The position numbers and the translations under genes were made by a program. A stretch of DNA of 64,000 nucleotides from Rapana venosa (taxonomy: Eukaryota; Mollusca; Gastropoda; Neogastropoda; Muricidae). Positions 34,373 through 45,949 of this stretch are shown here, piece after piece (positions within the stretch are counted from its first letter, which is position 1; each line of letters begins with the position of its first letter). Under the pieces are notes generated by a model that ran no database searches, had not been told where the DNA came from, and was given only the letters and a program-made list of their open reading frames with translations. Location of the stretch: positions 16,554,336 through 16,618,335 of the forward strand of contig CM054155.1 of NCBI GenBank assembly GCA_028751875.1. Direction: 5' to 3'.

Positions 34373-36530
34373 GGAAAATTTATATAGCGCTGATATCTTG
34401 TAAAAAAACAAACAAATCGAAGCGCTTGCACTCAATCATTTACAGGCACGCAACTCTCCTTTTAAAAAATGAACAACAGATTTCAAATCCATGTGCGCGC
34501 ACTACGCAAGCACCCGCACCCCACGCACGCACGCACCACCACCACCACACACACACACACACACACAACAACACAACGGAAAAACACTTAGAAGGGTTTA
34601 AAGATTCTGTTGAAAATTTTGGGACAGATATGGGGGGAAAGTCTTTAGGGAGTGGTTTTTTTTAAATGTGTTTTTAGGGTGGATTTTAAGGAATTTAAGT
34701 GAAGGCTTTTTACGAAGTGAAAAAGGGAGGTATTCCAGGGTTTATGGCCAAAAAAACAGAGAAGGGGGCGCGGCCAAAAAGTTTGGGTTTTTTTGAATCT
34801 GGGGGTTCGAAAGCCCCAAATTTTCAGGGGGCTGAACGAAGGGGAAGGGGTGGAGTGTACAGGTAAGACAGTTTCAAAAAATAAGAGGGGGCGATTTTTG
34901 GGGGGACCCTTTGAAACAGAGGGGATTGGGTTTTATACTTCCCGTCCCTTTTTGAGACAGGAACCATGAAGAGGTCGGAAAAAAGAGGATTTATTTTGTT
35001 CAGATTTTTTTTTTTATTAAGGGCAATTTGAAAAACTTTTTCCCGGTTTTTTTATGCGTTGGAAAAAGAGTGGATAGATGATTTTGGTTTTGGGCCCGCC
35101 AAAAAAAAATTATAGAGTCCCAAACGTGAAAAAATGGGGAAAATGTGACAAGCTTGGGGAAATTGCATCCCGTGGGGCAGATACTTGCGAATCCGCTTAA
35201 AGCGCCCGTAAATTTATAGTAGCAAGACTGCCAGGTTTGTGATGAATTTTTTTTATAGAGAGTGTGTTGTCAAGAAACTACTCCTAAATACTTCACAGAG
35301 TTGGACAAAGGAACTGACGTATTGCCGAATTCTATTGAAGTTTTTGTGATAGAGGAAAGTTTATGTTGGGTCCCAATGAGCATGGCTTCGGTTTTTTCGG
35401 CATTAAGTTGTAACTTGTTCCGAGCCCATCCAGTTTTGAATGTCTTAAAGGCAGTGGGACTTTATTTGTCAGGAGGGAAGGCAAGTTTTCAACAGTATCG
35501 CTGCAACTGAAGCTGAGTATCATCGGCATAGAAATGATGATCAATAGGGTGGTTGTTTATTATATGTGAGAGTGGAGCAGTGTAGAGAGTAAAGAGAACA
35601 GGGACAAGGACTGATCCCTGCGGGACTCCACATTCCATTTTGACAGGTTTTGATTGAATTTTGTTTACAATAACTTTCTGGAACCCGTCTGTGAGGTATG
35701 AAGTAAACCAGGTGAGGGCTGTGCCATTAATACCAAACATATTTTAGAGGCGAGAAAGAAAAATTGAGTGATCTATGGTATCAAAGGCTGCAGATAAGTC
35801 AAGAAGAGTGAGGAGGGGATTTTTCTGATCAAAGCAAGTAGAAGTGTATCAAAGTATGGGCTTAGGTGGGTTTCGGTGCTGTGGTTGGGCGAAGGGAACT
35901 GAAAAGTGGGAAGAAGATTCATTGGAATGAAGGTGACTGTTGAGCTGTTTGAGAACAAAATTTTTCTAGTACTTTAGAGACCCAAAAGGGTAAGTTTGAG
36001 ACAGGCCTAAATTCTTCAGAATGTTGGGATCGAGGTCGTGCTTTTTTTAGTAGAGGTGTACTGTTGCTGTTTTAAGAGCTGATGGAAAATTTCCTGACTG
36101 AAGAGATGAGTTTACATTTTATTGATAATAGGCACAAGTTGTGGAAGGCATTGTGAGAAACAGGAGCAGGTATGGGATCAAGGCGCATGATTTATAGTCA
36201 TTTCCTTCAGAATTGTCATGATTTCTTTTTTCACTTGTGGGAGGAAGGGAAAAAGAGGATGCCAGTGAACTGGGGTCAGGGGGCACAGGCTGGAATTGAG
36301 TTTGATCAAGTCTGGGGCGATGTTTCGAACTTTGTCTGAAAAAGAAGGCAGAAAATATGATGGAAGTTCAGACAGGCTGTGGGTGTTAGGCAGAGGAGCT
36401 GTTTTTTTGCAAAACCAAGAGATTGAGGTAAAGGGGAAAAAAGAGATTTTATGGATGTAGCACAGAGAATTTGGGAAGAGTAGTAGTCTGTCCCTTTTCT
36501 GAATGGATAAAGTTGACTTTGTTTTTTTGT
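34373..36530 (-). mobile_element. LINE, linker, RT and C-terminal part; YADD intact
   Basis: Best-preserved RT in the window; RNA-dependent DNA synthesis by target-primed reverse transcription is family knowledge. On the minus strand: linker with TSISWFC-like, LSELPS, DKVRNIAPDL and KKEIMTILKEM (36,450-36,190), FPSALKTATVH (about 36,090-36,060), a THSTET-like block (about 35,880), DHSI and LSRL (about 35,775-35,755), then the open frame 35,740-35,489 with FTSYLTDGFQKVIVN, ECGVPQGSVL and FYADDTQL (YADD at 35,519-35,530). Then SDTVENLPSLL, KTEAM-like, YLGV-like (about 35,300), and a noisy C-terminus to 34,570. A CA insert lies at 34,540-34,568. The 3' end has AGCGCT and CTATATAAAT (34,398-34,380), then the (ATT) tail. 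Frameshifts concentrate in the noisy part. Confidence 0.88.
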
Positions 36531-37054
36531 TTTCGGAAAACTGTTTGTTATTTTGGTTTTTAAAAAACTTAAAAAAACCCCCCAAAAAAAAAAAATTCCC
36601 TTTCGTTCCTAAAAAACCAAAAAAAAAAAAAACCCGGGGCTTGGGAAAAAAATCAAAAAACTTAAAAAAATTCAAGCAGTTGGGGGAAGAAAAAGAAAAA
36701 CCAAAAAAAACCAAAACACTAAAAAAAAAATCCCACAAAAACAATTAAAAAAAAAAACTAAAATTTAAAAACTTTAAAACTACAAAAATAAAATACAAAA
36801 TCCCAAACACAAAAAAAACAAAAAACCCAACCCCCCCCCCAAACAATCCCCCCCCCCTTATATATATTTTTAAAATTTATAAAATTTTAAAATTAATATA
36901 AAATATATATTTTAAAACCAACATTAAATGTACAAATTAAAAATTATATATATATATAAAATATATAAATTTTAATATTATATATATATAAAACCCCATT
37001 TTCACCCAGCTGAAAAAGGGTATTTTCCTTTTTAAGGTCGGGGAAAGGGAAAAA
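36531..37054. other. A-rich runs then TA-rich sequence
   Basis: A/C/G runs to 36,850 (likely the degraded upstream part of the LINE), then a TA-rich block at 36,856-36,995. Nothing else seen. Confidence 0.4.
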
Positions 37055-37230
37055 TACTAAGAGAGAGAGGAGAGAGAGAGGAGGGAAGAGAGAGAGGAGA
37101 GAGAAGAAAGAGAGAGAGAGGGGAAAAGAGAGAAGAGAGAAAAGAGAGAAAGAGAAAAGAAAAGAGAAAAGAGGAAAAGGAGAGAGGAAGAGAGAGAGAG
37201 AAAAAGAGAGAAGAGAAGAAGGGGAGATGA
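37055..37230 (+). repeat. GA microsatellite
   Basis: (GA)n with GGA and AAA variants. Confidence 0.9.
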
Positions 37231-37294
37231 GCGCCCCGCCCCACAATTTTGGGCCCCTAAGAACGGGGGTTTTTGATCCCTCCTCCCCCCCCGA

Positions 37295-37660
37295 CCATTT
37301 AATTTATTTTTATTTTATTTTTTTCTTTTATATCGAGGAAAAAAGGGAAAAAACAAAAGCTGCTACAACTACAAAACTACTACAACAACTATTTACTACT
37401 ACTAAACAAACTACAACTACAAATACTAACAAATACAAAAATCAAAGCGCTCAATTAAAAATGTTTTTTGTTTAAAATCAGGATAAAAAAAATAAGCACT
37501 CGACCCCAAGTGCTTTTTTACATCAGTCCCCTTTTTTAAAGCGGTTTTTGTAAAGTTTGTCATCTTTTCCCACCAGACAAAACGCCTATTTCTTTCGAAA
37601 AGGGGAACAGGTTTTAAACGTGTGTGAAAGATTTCGGCATGCTTTTTTCCACACTACTAC
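37295..37660 (-). mobile_element. SINE-A copies split by an ACT microsatellite
   Basis: Plus-strand view: ATTT tail and CTTTTATATCGAGGAAAAAA (37,326-37,345), then ACA/ACT repeats (37,355-37,440), then a second start TCAGGATAAAAAAAATAAGC (37,477-37,496), CATCAGTCCCC, TTTGTCATCTTTTCCCACC (37,556-37,574) and AAAAGGGGAACAGGTTTTAA (37,599-37,618). Either one SINE-A carrying an insertion or two tandem fragments. Confidence 0.65.
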
Positions 37661-37891
37661 ACAAACTACTCCCTACTACACTACTACAAAAAAACACTAA
37701 ACAACTCCCAACTACCCCTAAAACTACACTACTATTTAACAACTACTATAACCACAAATATAAAAATATTTATAATATATATAATTTTACATACACACAA
37801 AAAATATATGTAAAGAAAATATACTTTATGTATATATTTTTATATACAATACATAACACAAACACCACACCCCACACACACACACACACAC

Positions 37892-37932
<41 letters not shown>

Positions 37933-37975
37933 CAACACACCCACACACACAAAACCACACACCCCAAAATCTCAA
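37661..37975 (+). repeat. ACT, TA and CA microsatellites in series
   Basis: ACTAC-rich (37,655-37,755), TA-rich (37,757-37,850), CA-rich (37,850-37,970). Confidence 0.85.
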
Positions 37976-39129
37976 TTTGGGGCTGTTTTTTTAATCCCTT
38001 TTGGATAAAAATGTAACTCTCCTCTCTCTCCCCAAAAAACCACGACAACCCCATCGGGGTCAAAGGATCTCCCCAAACCCCCCCTGACCGGGCCGGGGGG
38101 ACGGACCATCCCCGGGGGACAAAGCCCCCGTTTGGGCTACACACAGGGGGCCCCCGGGCCCCCCGGGCCTCCGGGGAAACGCCCCGGTCCCCTGGGTTTT
38201 CAAACCCCACCGGAGCCGCTACTAACCAACCCGCCAAGAAAAGCGGGGTTCCCTAAACCTGGTTTGCATCAAAACCTGACCCCCCCAAAACTACGTCCCG
38301 CCCCACCCCTCCTAAAACGTCAGTACCCGGGTTCCCGGCCCAGTAGGGAACAAATATTTGGGGAGGGGGCTGGGGCCCCGCTGCGGGATCCAATCTCGGA
38401 AAACCGTTCACCCTCCAAAAACCAATACCAACGGGGGCCCGTCACCCCGGAGGGGCTGGCACGGGTTTAAACGAATGCCCTCGGAGCCCAAAAGGACATC
38501 GGGTACGACTTTCTTTGATCAAGGGGGGGAAGATTTGTACTTTGGCCTAGTCTTCCCGTTTTCCCGGGTACTGCGGTCGGGGGCGCCCTATTTTTTTTTT
38601 GTTTGTTTCTTTGTTTTTTGGGGTTGGTTGGGGGGTTTGGGTTTTTGGGGGGGGTTTTTTTTAGCCCCCCCTTTTTTTAAAAGAAAAAAAATCTTTTTTC
38701 CCATTTATTCTGAAACCTTCTCTGTCCCTGTTTCCTTGTTTTCCCTGCCCTCTGTTTTCCCCTCTGATTCTTTCCCCCTCCTCATTTTCCCTTCCCCCTC
38801 TCCCCCCACGTCCCCTCACCCCCCCCTCTTTTTTTCCCCCATCTTTTCCCACTTTGTTTCTTGCCCCAAAAGATTGGGAGAAAAACGAGAGCATTTAAAA
38901 CTATAAATAAAAAACTGGGGAGATCGGTTTTTCAGGTTAGTTTTGTTTTTTAGCTTCGCCCGAATAAGAGAAATTTGGTAAAACAACTGACCTTTTAAAA
39001 AATATTATTTTAAAAGAAATTTAAAAAGAGTAATAATCCCATCGCATGTCAATCTTTGCTTGTTTTTATTTTACTAAATCATTCTAAGGGCAAAAGTCTT
39101 TTAATAAAACTTTTAGTTTAATCCTTAAT
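37976..39129. other. GC-rich segment and noisy sequence
   Basis: 38,040-38,600 is clearly GC-richer than its surroundings and has a 112-residue Pro-rich plus frame (38,132-38,470) that matches no family I know. The rest is T/C runs. No gene called. Confidence 0.35.
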
Positions 39130-39262
39130 CATTTCTCTTATCTTTTTTTTTTCTTCTGTCCTTTTTTTCTTTCTTTTTACCTTTCTTTTCTTTCTTTCTT
39201 TTTTTTCTTTCTTTTTTTCTTTTTTCTTTTCTTTTTCCTTTTTTTTTTTCTTTTTAAACTTT
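39130..39262 (+). repeat. TTTC-rich microsatellite
   Basis: (TTTC)n with T runs. Confidence 0.85.
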
Positions 39263-39299
39263 CGGGGGGTTTTTCCCCCCCACCTCCCAGCCTAAAAAA

Positions 39300-40484
39300 A
39301 ACTGACATCTTCAATTTTCCACAAAAATTTCAACCCTCACCCCAATCACAAAACCCCCTCCCCCAAAGAAGCTGATCATTTTTGGGTAACTTGAATTTTA
39401 CTTGGGAAAACCCCATTTTTCTATGTCAAGCGCCCTTCCTTTCTTTTGTAAAATAAACTCTTTTCCCCAGCGGGTGAATAAAGGGAAACACACAGATCAG
39501 GCTATCTTAGACGGGCTCATCACGATGTTTCCCCAAAGACCCTGGGTCCCCCTCTATCCCGCACTGCCCAAAACTGTTTTAAATTATCATTCTCCCTTTC
39601 TTTCTTCCTTAACTTTGAAAAACCCTTTAACAAAAAGAAGGTCAATCAAAAGACTGGCTCATCATTTGATGTTTCAAAAGATCTCGTCCCTCCACCCTTT
39701 TTTCACTGACCAAACGCTTTTGATCATTCTTCCATTTTTTTTTCCTTCCTTAACTTTCAAAACCTATCAAAAAGAAGAAGTGCATCACCCGTAAAAACCC
39801 TAAAGGCCATTGATTTTCCCAAAATTTTCTCTTCCAAACTGCTGAATTCTATCCAAACCCCTGACCAAACTGCCCCTTCCCAAACATTTACACTTTTTTC
39901 CACCCCAAACCCCTTATAGCATGCACCTCCCACTGCCCCATATTCTCCCTAAAAAAAACCCCTTTCCGCCCCAGGGTAAAACTAAATGATACCTGGTGGC
40001 AAAGCGAAAAATAAACGCCGGGGACAACAAAACGGCAGTGGCTAAAACAAAAACGAAATAACAAAAAAGCTTTTTCGAAAACAAAACCAAATCCACTCAC
40101 CAAAGGCACTACTACTCTGCTCAAATTCTCAATGCAACATCCTTTAAAACCCTCTTTTTCCCTTCACCTCAACCTTTTTGGATCGCAAAGCCAAGCCTTC
40201 TCCCACTTCACAGTCACTCTGACTTCCTAAATCTATTTTTTTCTTTTTTTCAGAAAAAGTCCTAACATTCGCCCCAAACGGACAGCCCTCCTTTCCCAAA
40301 CCCGGGAAACCTCCGATCCCCAAAATTAAACGGGCATCCTCTTAAATTTTCCCTTTTTCAGCCAAAATTTGAAAAGAGATCAGAAAATTCTAAACAAAAA
40401 TGCCCATAAAATCATGTGATCTTTCCTTTTTTGTTCTCTTTCAACCTTTTTTCCCCCTTATACCAACTATCACGAAGGTTTAAA
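39300..40484 (+). mobile_element. LINE endonuclease C-terminus and linker
   Basis: Plus-strand copy related to the LINE at 34,373-36,530 but covering the part upstream of the RT. Readable: NKGKHTDQAILD (39,470-39,510), an endonuclease segment ending in a YHSPF-like equivalent of the SDH box (about 39,590), a repeat of that segment (about 39,715-39,780, DHSSIFF in another frame), AIDFPKF-like (about 39,810-39,830), YLVAKRK (about 39,990-40,010), QSKSTHQ-like (about 40,080-40,100), a Ser/Leu block with SFKTLF (40,138-40,160), GNLRSPKLNGHPLKF (about 40,300-40,350) and KMPIKSCDL-like (about 40,398-40,420). The RT core would follow, but the sequence dissolves into runs at 40,485. Many frameshifts. 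Confidence 0.75.
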
Positions 40485-43400
40485 AATTTTTTTTTTTTTT
40501 CCCCAAAAAAAAAAAAATGCAATAGTTACACCTCTAAAAAAACCCCCCCCCAAAAAGGGGAAAAAAAATTTTTTTTCCCCCCCCCCCTTTTAAAAAAAAA
40601 AAACCCAAAACCCCCTTTTAAAAACCCCCCCCCTTTTTTTCCCCCCCAAAAAACAAAAAAAACCCCCCCCCAAAAAAACCCCCCCCCTAAAAAACCCCCT
40701 TACCCCAAAAAATTTTCCCCCCCAAAATTTTAAAACCCCCCCATTTTTCCCCCCCCCCAAAAAAATTTTTTTTTTTCCCCCCCCCCCGGTTTTTTAAAAA
40801 CCGACCCCCCCAAAATTAAAAAAAAAATTCCCTTTCCCCGTTTTCCCCCCGGGGGGTTTTTTTCCCTTTAAAAAAAACCCCCTTTTAAAAAAAAGAAAAA
40901 ATTTTTTTTTTCCCCCCGGGGTTAAAAGGGCCCCAAAAAAACCCCCCAAAAAATTTTTTCCCCCCAAAAAACCCCCCAAAAATTAAAAAAAAAAAAAAAA
41001 GGAAAAAAAGGAAAAAAAAGGGGGAAAAAAAAAACCCCCAAAAAATTTTTTAAAAAAACCCAAAAAATTTCCCAACCCCAAAAAGGGGGGTTTTTTTTAA
41101 AAAAAATTTTTAAAAATTTCCCCCAAAAAAACCCCCCCCCCCTCCCAAAAAACCCAAAAAACCGGGCCCCCTTTAAACCCCTTTTTTTTTTTTTTTAAGT
41201 TTTTTTTTTGCCGGGTTTTCCCCCCCCCAAAACCCCCAAAAAACCCAAAAAAAAAAAAAAAACCCAAAAATTTTTCCCTCCCTTTTTTTTTGCCGGGAAA
41301 AAAAAAAAAAACCTTTTTCCCTTTTTAAAAAAAAAAAAGGGTTTTTTCCCCCCCTTTTTTTTTTTTTTCCCCTTCCCGCGAAATTCCCCCAAAAAAAATT
41401 AAAAACCAATTTTGGGGGTCCTTTTTTTTTCCGTTCCCCTTTTAAAATTTCCCCCCCCCCCTTTCCCCCCCGGGCCCCCCCCCCCAAAAATTTTTTTTAA
41501 AAAAAAAAATTTTTTTTTTTTTCATTTTTCCCCCCCCCTTTTAAAAAACCCAAAAAACCCCTCAACCCCCCCCAAAAAAATTTTTTTTTTTTTGTTTTTT
41601 TGTGTTTGGGGGTGTGTGTGTGGTTTGGTTTTTTTAAATTTTTAAAAATTTTTTTTGTTGGGGGTTTTTTGGGGGGGGTTTTTGGAAAAAAAAAATTTTT
41701 TCCCTTTTTTTTTTTTTTTATTAATTTTTTTTATTTTTTTTTAATTTTAATTTTTAATTTTTTAAAATTTTTATTTTTTTTATTATTAATTTTTTTTTTT
41801 TTTTTTTTAAAAAAAAAGATGTGTTAAAAATATATATTATCATCAAAAAAAAAAAATTTTAAAATTTTTTTTTTTTTTTTTTTTTTATTATTATTTATTT
41901 TTAAATTTTATTATTAATTTTAATTCCCCAAAAAAAAATTTTTTTTTTTTTTCCCAAAAAATTTGGGTTTTCATTTAAAAAGGGGGGGGTTTTTTTTTTT
42001 TTGGGAATATTTTTCCTTTTTTTTTTTTCCAAAAAAATTTTTCCCCCCAAAAAAAAAAAAAGGGTTCCCCAAATTTTAAAAAGGGGGGTTTTTCCGGGGA
42101 AAAATTGGAAAAAAAAAATTTTTTTAAAAAACCCCCCCCAAAAAACCGGGGGAAAAAAAAAACCCCAAATTTTTCCCCCCCCCCAAAAACCTTTTTTTAA
42201 AAAAAAGGGGGGAAAAAAGGGGGGGGTTTTTAAAATTTTGGGGCCAAAAAAAAAGGAAAAAAAAAACCCGGAAAAAAGGGGGGGGTTTTGGGGAAAAAAA
42301 ACCTTTCGGGGGAAAAAAAAATTTTTAAAGGGGTTTTTTTTTTTCCCCGGGGGGGCCCCCCAAAACAACCCAAAACCCCCCCCGGGCCCTTTTTTCCCCC
42401 CCCAAAATTTTGGGGGGAAAGGGGTTTTTTTGGGGGGGGTTTGGGGGGGAAGGGGGGGGGGTTTTTTTAAATTTGGGGAAAAAAAATTTTTTTTTTTAAA
42501 TTTTTTTGGGTTGGGGGGGGGGGGGAAAAAAGGGGGGTTTTTTTGGGGGGTTTTTTTGGGGGGGGGGGTTTTGGGGGGGGGGGGGGGGGTTTTTAAATTT
42601 AAAGGGGGGTTTTTTTCCAAATTTGGGTTTTTTTGGGGGGTTTGGTTTTTTAATTTTTAAAAAAAAAATTTTTTGGGTTTTTTTTTTTGGGGGGGGGGGG
42701 AAAAGGGGGGGGGTGGGGTTTGGGGGAAATTTTTGGGGGGGAAAAAAAAATTTTTTTTTTCCTTTTTTTGGGGGGGGGGTTTTTTTTGGGGGGGGTTTTT
42801 TTGGGGGAAAATTTTTTTTGGGGAAAAGGGGGGTTTTTTAAAAATTTTTTTTTGGGGGGGGGGGTTTTTTTTGGGGGTTTTGGGGGGAAAAATTTTTTTC
42901 CCCCCGGTTTTTTTTTGGGGGGGGGGGGGAAAAGGGGGGGTTTTTTTGGGGGGGGGGGGATTTGGGGGGGAAGGGGGGGGGGGTTTTTTGGGGGGGGGGG
43001 AAGGGGGGGGGGGGGTTTTTTTTGGGGGGGTTTTTGGGGGGGTTTTTTTGGGGGGTTTTTTTTAAGGGGGGGGGGGTTTTTTTGGGGGGGAAAAAAAGGG
43101 GGGTTTTTTCCCTTTTTAAACCCGGGGGGGGACCCCCATTTTTTCCAATTTTTTTGGGGGGGGGGGGGGGGGGGTTTTTTTTCCCCTTGGGGGGTTTTTT
43201 TTTCGGGTTTTTGAAAACCCCCCTTTTTTGGGGGGGCCCCCCCCTTTTTTTTGGGGGTTTTTTTGGGGGGGGGGAAAATGGGTTTTTAAATTCCCGGGTT
43301 TTTTTTTTTTGGGGGGGTTTTTTTTGGGGGGGGGTTTTTGGGAAGGGTTTTTTTGGGGGGTTTTTTTTTTGGGGGGGGGGGGGGGGTTTTTGGGGGCCCG

Positions 43401-44516
43401 GGTTTTTGGGGGGCCCCCCCTTTTTTTTTTTTTTGGGGTTGGGGGGAAAAGGGGGGGGGTTTTTTTAAAGGGGGGGGGTTTCGGGGGGGGGGGGGGGGGG
43501 GGGGGAAAGGGGGAAAATTTTTTTTTTTTTTTTTAAAGAAAGGGGTTTTTTTAAATTTTTTTTTGGGGGGGGGTTTGGGGGGGGGGGGGCCCTTTTTTTT
43601 TTTTGGGTTTTGGGGGGTTTTGGGTTTGGGGGTTTTTTTTTTTTTGGGGGGGCCCCTTTTTTTTTTTGGGGGGGGGTTTTTTTTTTTTGGGGGGGGGGGT
43701 TTTTTTTTTGGGGGGGGGGTTTTTGGGGGGGGGGGAAATTTTTTTCCCCCTTTTTTTGTTTTTTGGGGGGCCGGGGGGGGGGGTTTTTTTTTTAAAAGGG
43801 GGGGGGGGGGGGTTTTTTTGGGGGGGAAAAAATTTTTGGGGGGGGGGAAAAAAAAGGGGGGGGGGGGGGGTTTTTATTTTTGGGTTTTTTGGGGGGTTTT
43901 TTTTTTTTTGGGGGGAAAGGGGAGGGGGGTTTTTTTGGGTTTTAAATTGGTTTTTTGGGGGGGGGGGGGGAAAGGGTTTGGGGGTTTTTTTGGGGGGGGA
44001 AAAAATTTTTTTTGGGGTTTTTTTTGGGGGGGGGGGGTTTTTTTAAAAAATTTTTTCCGGGGGGGGAAAAAAAAATTTTTTTGCCGGGGGGGGGTTTTGG
44101 GGGGGGGGGATTTTTTTTTTGGGGGTTTTTTTTGGGGGGAAAAAGGGGAAGGGGGGTTTCCTTTTGGGGGGGGCCCCGGGGGGTTTTTTTTTTTCCCCCC
44201 CCCTTTTTTTTTCCCCAAAAAGGGGGGTTTTTTTTTGGGGTTTTTGGGGGTTTTTTTGGGGGGGTTTTTTGGGTTTCTTTGGTTTTTGGGGGGGGGGTTT
44301 TTTTGGGGGTTTTAAATTTTTTGGGGGGGGTTTTTTTTTGGGGGGGGGGTTTTTTTTTTGAGCCCCCCTTTTTGGGGGGGGGGGGGGGGTTTTGGGGGGT
44401 TTTGGGGGGTTTTTTGGGGGGGGGGGTTTTTTTTTTTTTTTTTGGGTTTTTTCAATGGTTTTTTTTTTGGGGGGGGCCCCCCCTTTTTTTTTTTTTTTTT
44501 TTCCCTTTTTTTGGGG

Positions 44517-44549
<33 letters not shown>

Positions 44550-45420
44550 GGGGGGGTGGGGTTTTTTTTTGGGTTGGGGGGGCCAAAAGGGGGGGGGTTT
44601 TTTTGGAAAAAAGGGGGGGGGGGGTTTTTTTTTTTGGGGGGGGGGAAAAAAAGGGGGGGGGGGGTTTTTTTTTTTTTTTTTTGGGGGTTTTTGGGAAGGG
44701 TTTTTTTTTGTGGTTTTTTTTTGGGGGGGGGTTTTTTTTTGTTTTAAAAATCGGCCCCCCTTTTTGGGGGGGGCCCCTTTAAAAAATTTGGGGCCTTCCC
44801 TTTTTTCCCCATTTGGGGTTTTTTTTGGGGAAAAAATTTTTTTTTTTGGGGGAAAGGGGGAAAAACCCAAATTTTGGAAAACCCCCGGGGAAAAAATTTA
44901 AAGGTTTTTTTTAAAAAAAAAAACCCCCCCCTTTTTTTTTATTTTTCCCCCCGGGGGTTTAAAAAGGGAATTTTTTTTGGGGTTTTTCGAAAAGGGGGGG
45001 GAAAAAAACCCCCTTTTTTTTTGGGGGGGTTTTAAAAAAAAAAAAAAACCCCCGGGGGGTTTTTTTTTGGTGGGGGGGGGGGGGGGGGGGGGTTTTGGGG
45101 AAAAAGGAAAATTTTTTTTTTTTTTAAAATTTTTTTTTAAAAACCCCCCCTTTTTTTTGTTTTTAAAAATTTTTTAAAAAGGCAAGGGGAAAAAAAAAAT
45201 TTTGGTAAAAAAAAAAAAAATTTTTTTTTAAAGGGGTTTTTGGGGGGGGTTTTTTTTTAAAAAAGGGGAAAATTTAAAAAAATGGGGGGGCCCCCTTTTT
45301 TTTGGGGGGGGCCCCCAAAAATTTTTTTGGGGGGGGGCCCCCGGGCCCGGCCCCCAAAAAAGGGGGATTTTTAAAGGGGGTTTTTTTTTTGGGGGGGAGG
45401 GGGGGCCCCCCCGGGAACCC
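40485..45420. other. 5-kb homopolymer-run tract
   Basis: Nearly every base is in a run of 3 or more. 40,500-41,580 is A, C and T with very little G. 41,600-42,000 is T/A-rich. 42,250-44,900 is G and T with little C. 44,900-45,420 is mixed. Gly/Phe-rich plus frames (325, 275, 239 residues) and Lys/Pro-rich minus frames are composition effects. I see no element body. Confidence 0.75.
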
Positions 45421-45850
45421 GTACCAAATGAAAGGGCGATGAGAAAGTGATTTTTGTCGTTTTAAAAATTCAAATATTTTTTCACTTTAAAAAATTCATG
45501 CTAACAAATTTGAGCTTGCCTCAAATAACTACAATAAATAACTGCTTTGGGGTACTAAAAAGATTTTTCAGTAGTAATTTCTGAGAAAGGGGGATATGAG
45601 CAACAATGGTACAACAAAATTTATTCCCCCGGGGCATATAGGGTGCCTTGCCGGGGATTAAAGGGTTTTAAAGGGGTTAAAAAGGGGGAAAATGAAATGA
45701 AATGAATGTTGGCTGGGGAACCCTTTTTGGGTGAAGCATTGCTGCTCTGCGAAGACCCTTCCTCTTGGGGTCCTGGTGAGCTCCTTTCGCCCTCCGTCCA
45801 TGTTTTGGGTGATTTCTTGACGGGCATTTGGACATATACCAGTGGCAAGC
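45421..45850. other. Unassigned sequence before 5S-like SINE
   Basis: Ordinary complexity. Small frames on both strands (45,621-46,080) are unrecognised. Part may be the 5' region of the SINE that follows. Confidence 0.35.
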
Positions 45851-45945
45851 ACTCGCTACCCCCCCACCAATTAAGCAGTATCGACAGGTTCCCAAATTTG
45901 GGATGGGTACCCTTTGCACGCCTTGGCTCAAAAAGCCCCCCCAGT
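45851..45945 (+). mobile_element. 5S rRNA-derived SINE fragment
   Basis: CCACCAATTAAGCAGTATCG (45,865-45,884) and GGGATGGGTACCC (about 45,900-45,912) match the internal promoter region of 5S rRNA (AGTTAAGC...GGATGGGTGACC; known). It sits 5 bp from the 3' tail of the LINE at 45,950-48,660. Too short and altered for a 5S gene. Confidence 0.65.
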
Positions 45946-45949
45946 TCTA

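Noticed and set aside
42200..44800. Telomere-like GGGGTTTT runs
   Set aside because: Run lengths vary without a fixed unit and sit inside a longer low-quality tract.
42001..44901. Gly/Phe-rich plus frames of 219-325 residues and Lys/Pro-rich minus frames
   Set aside because: Direct translation of G/T homopolymer runs.
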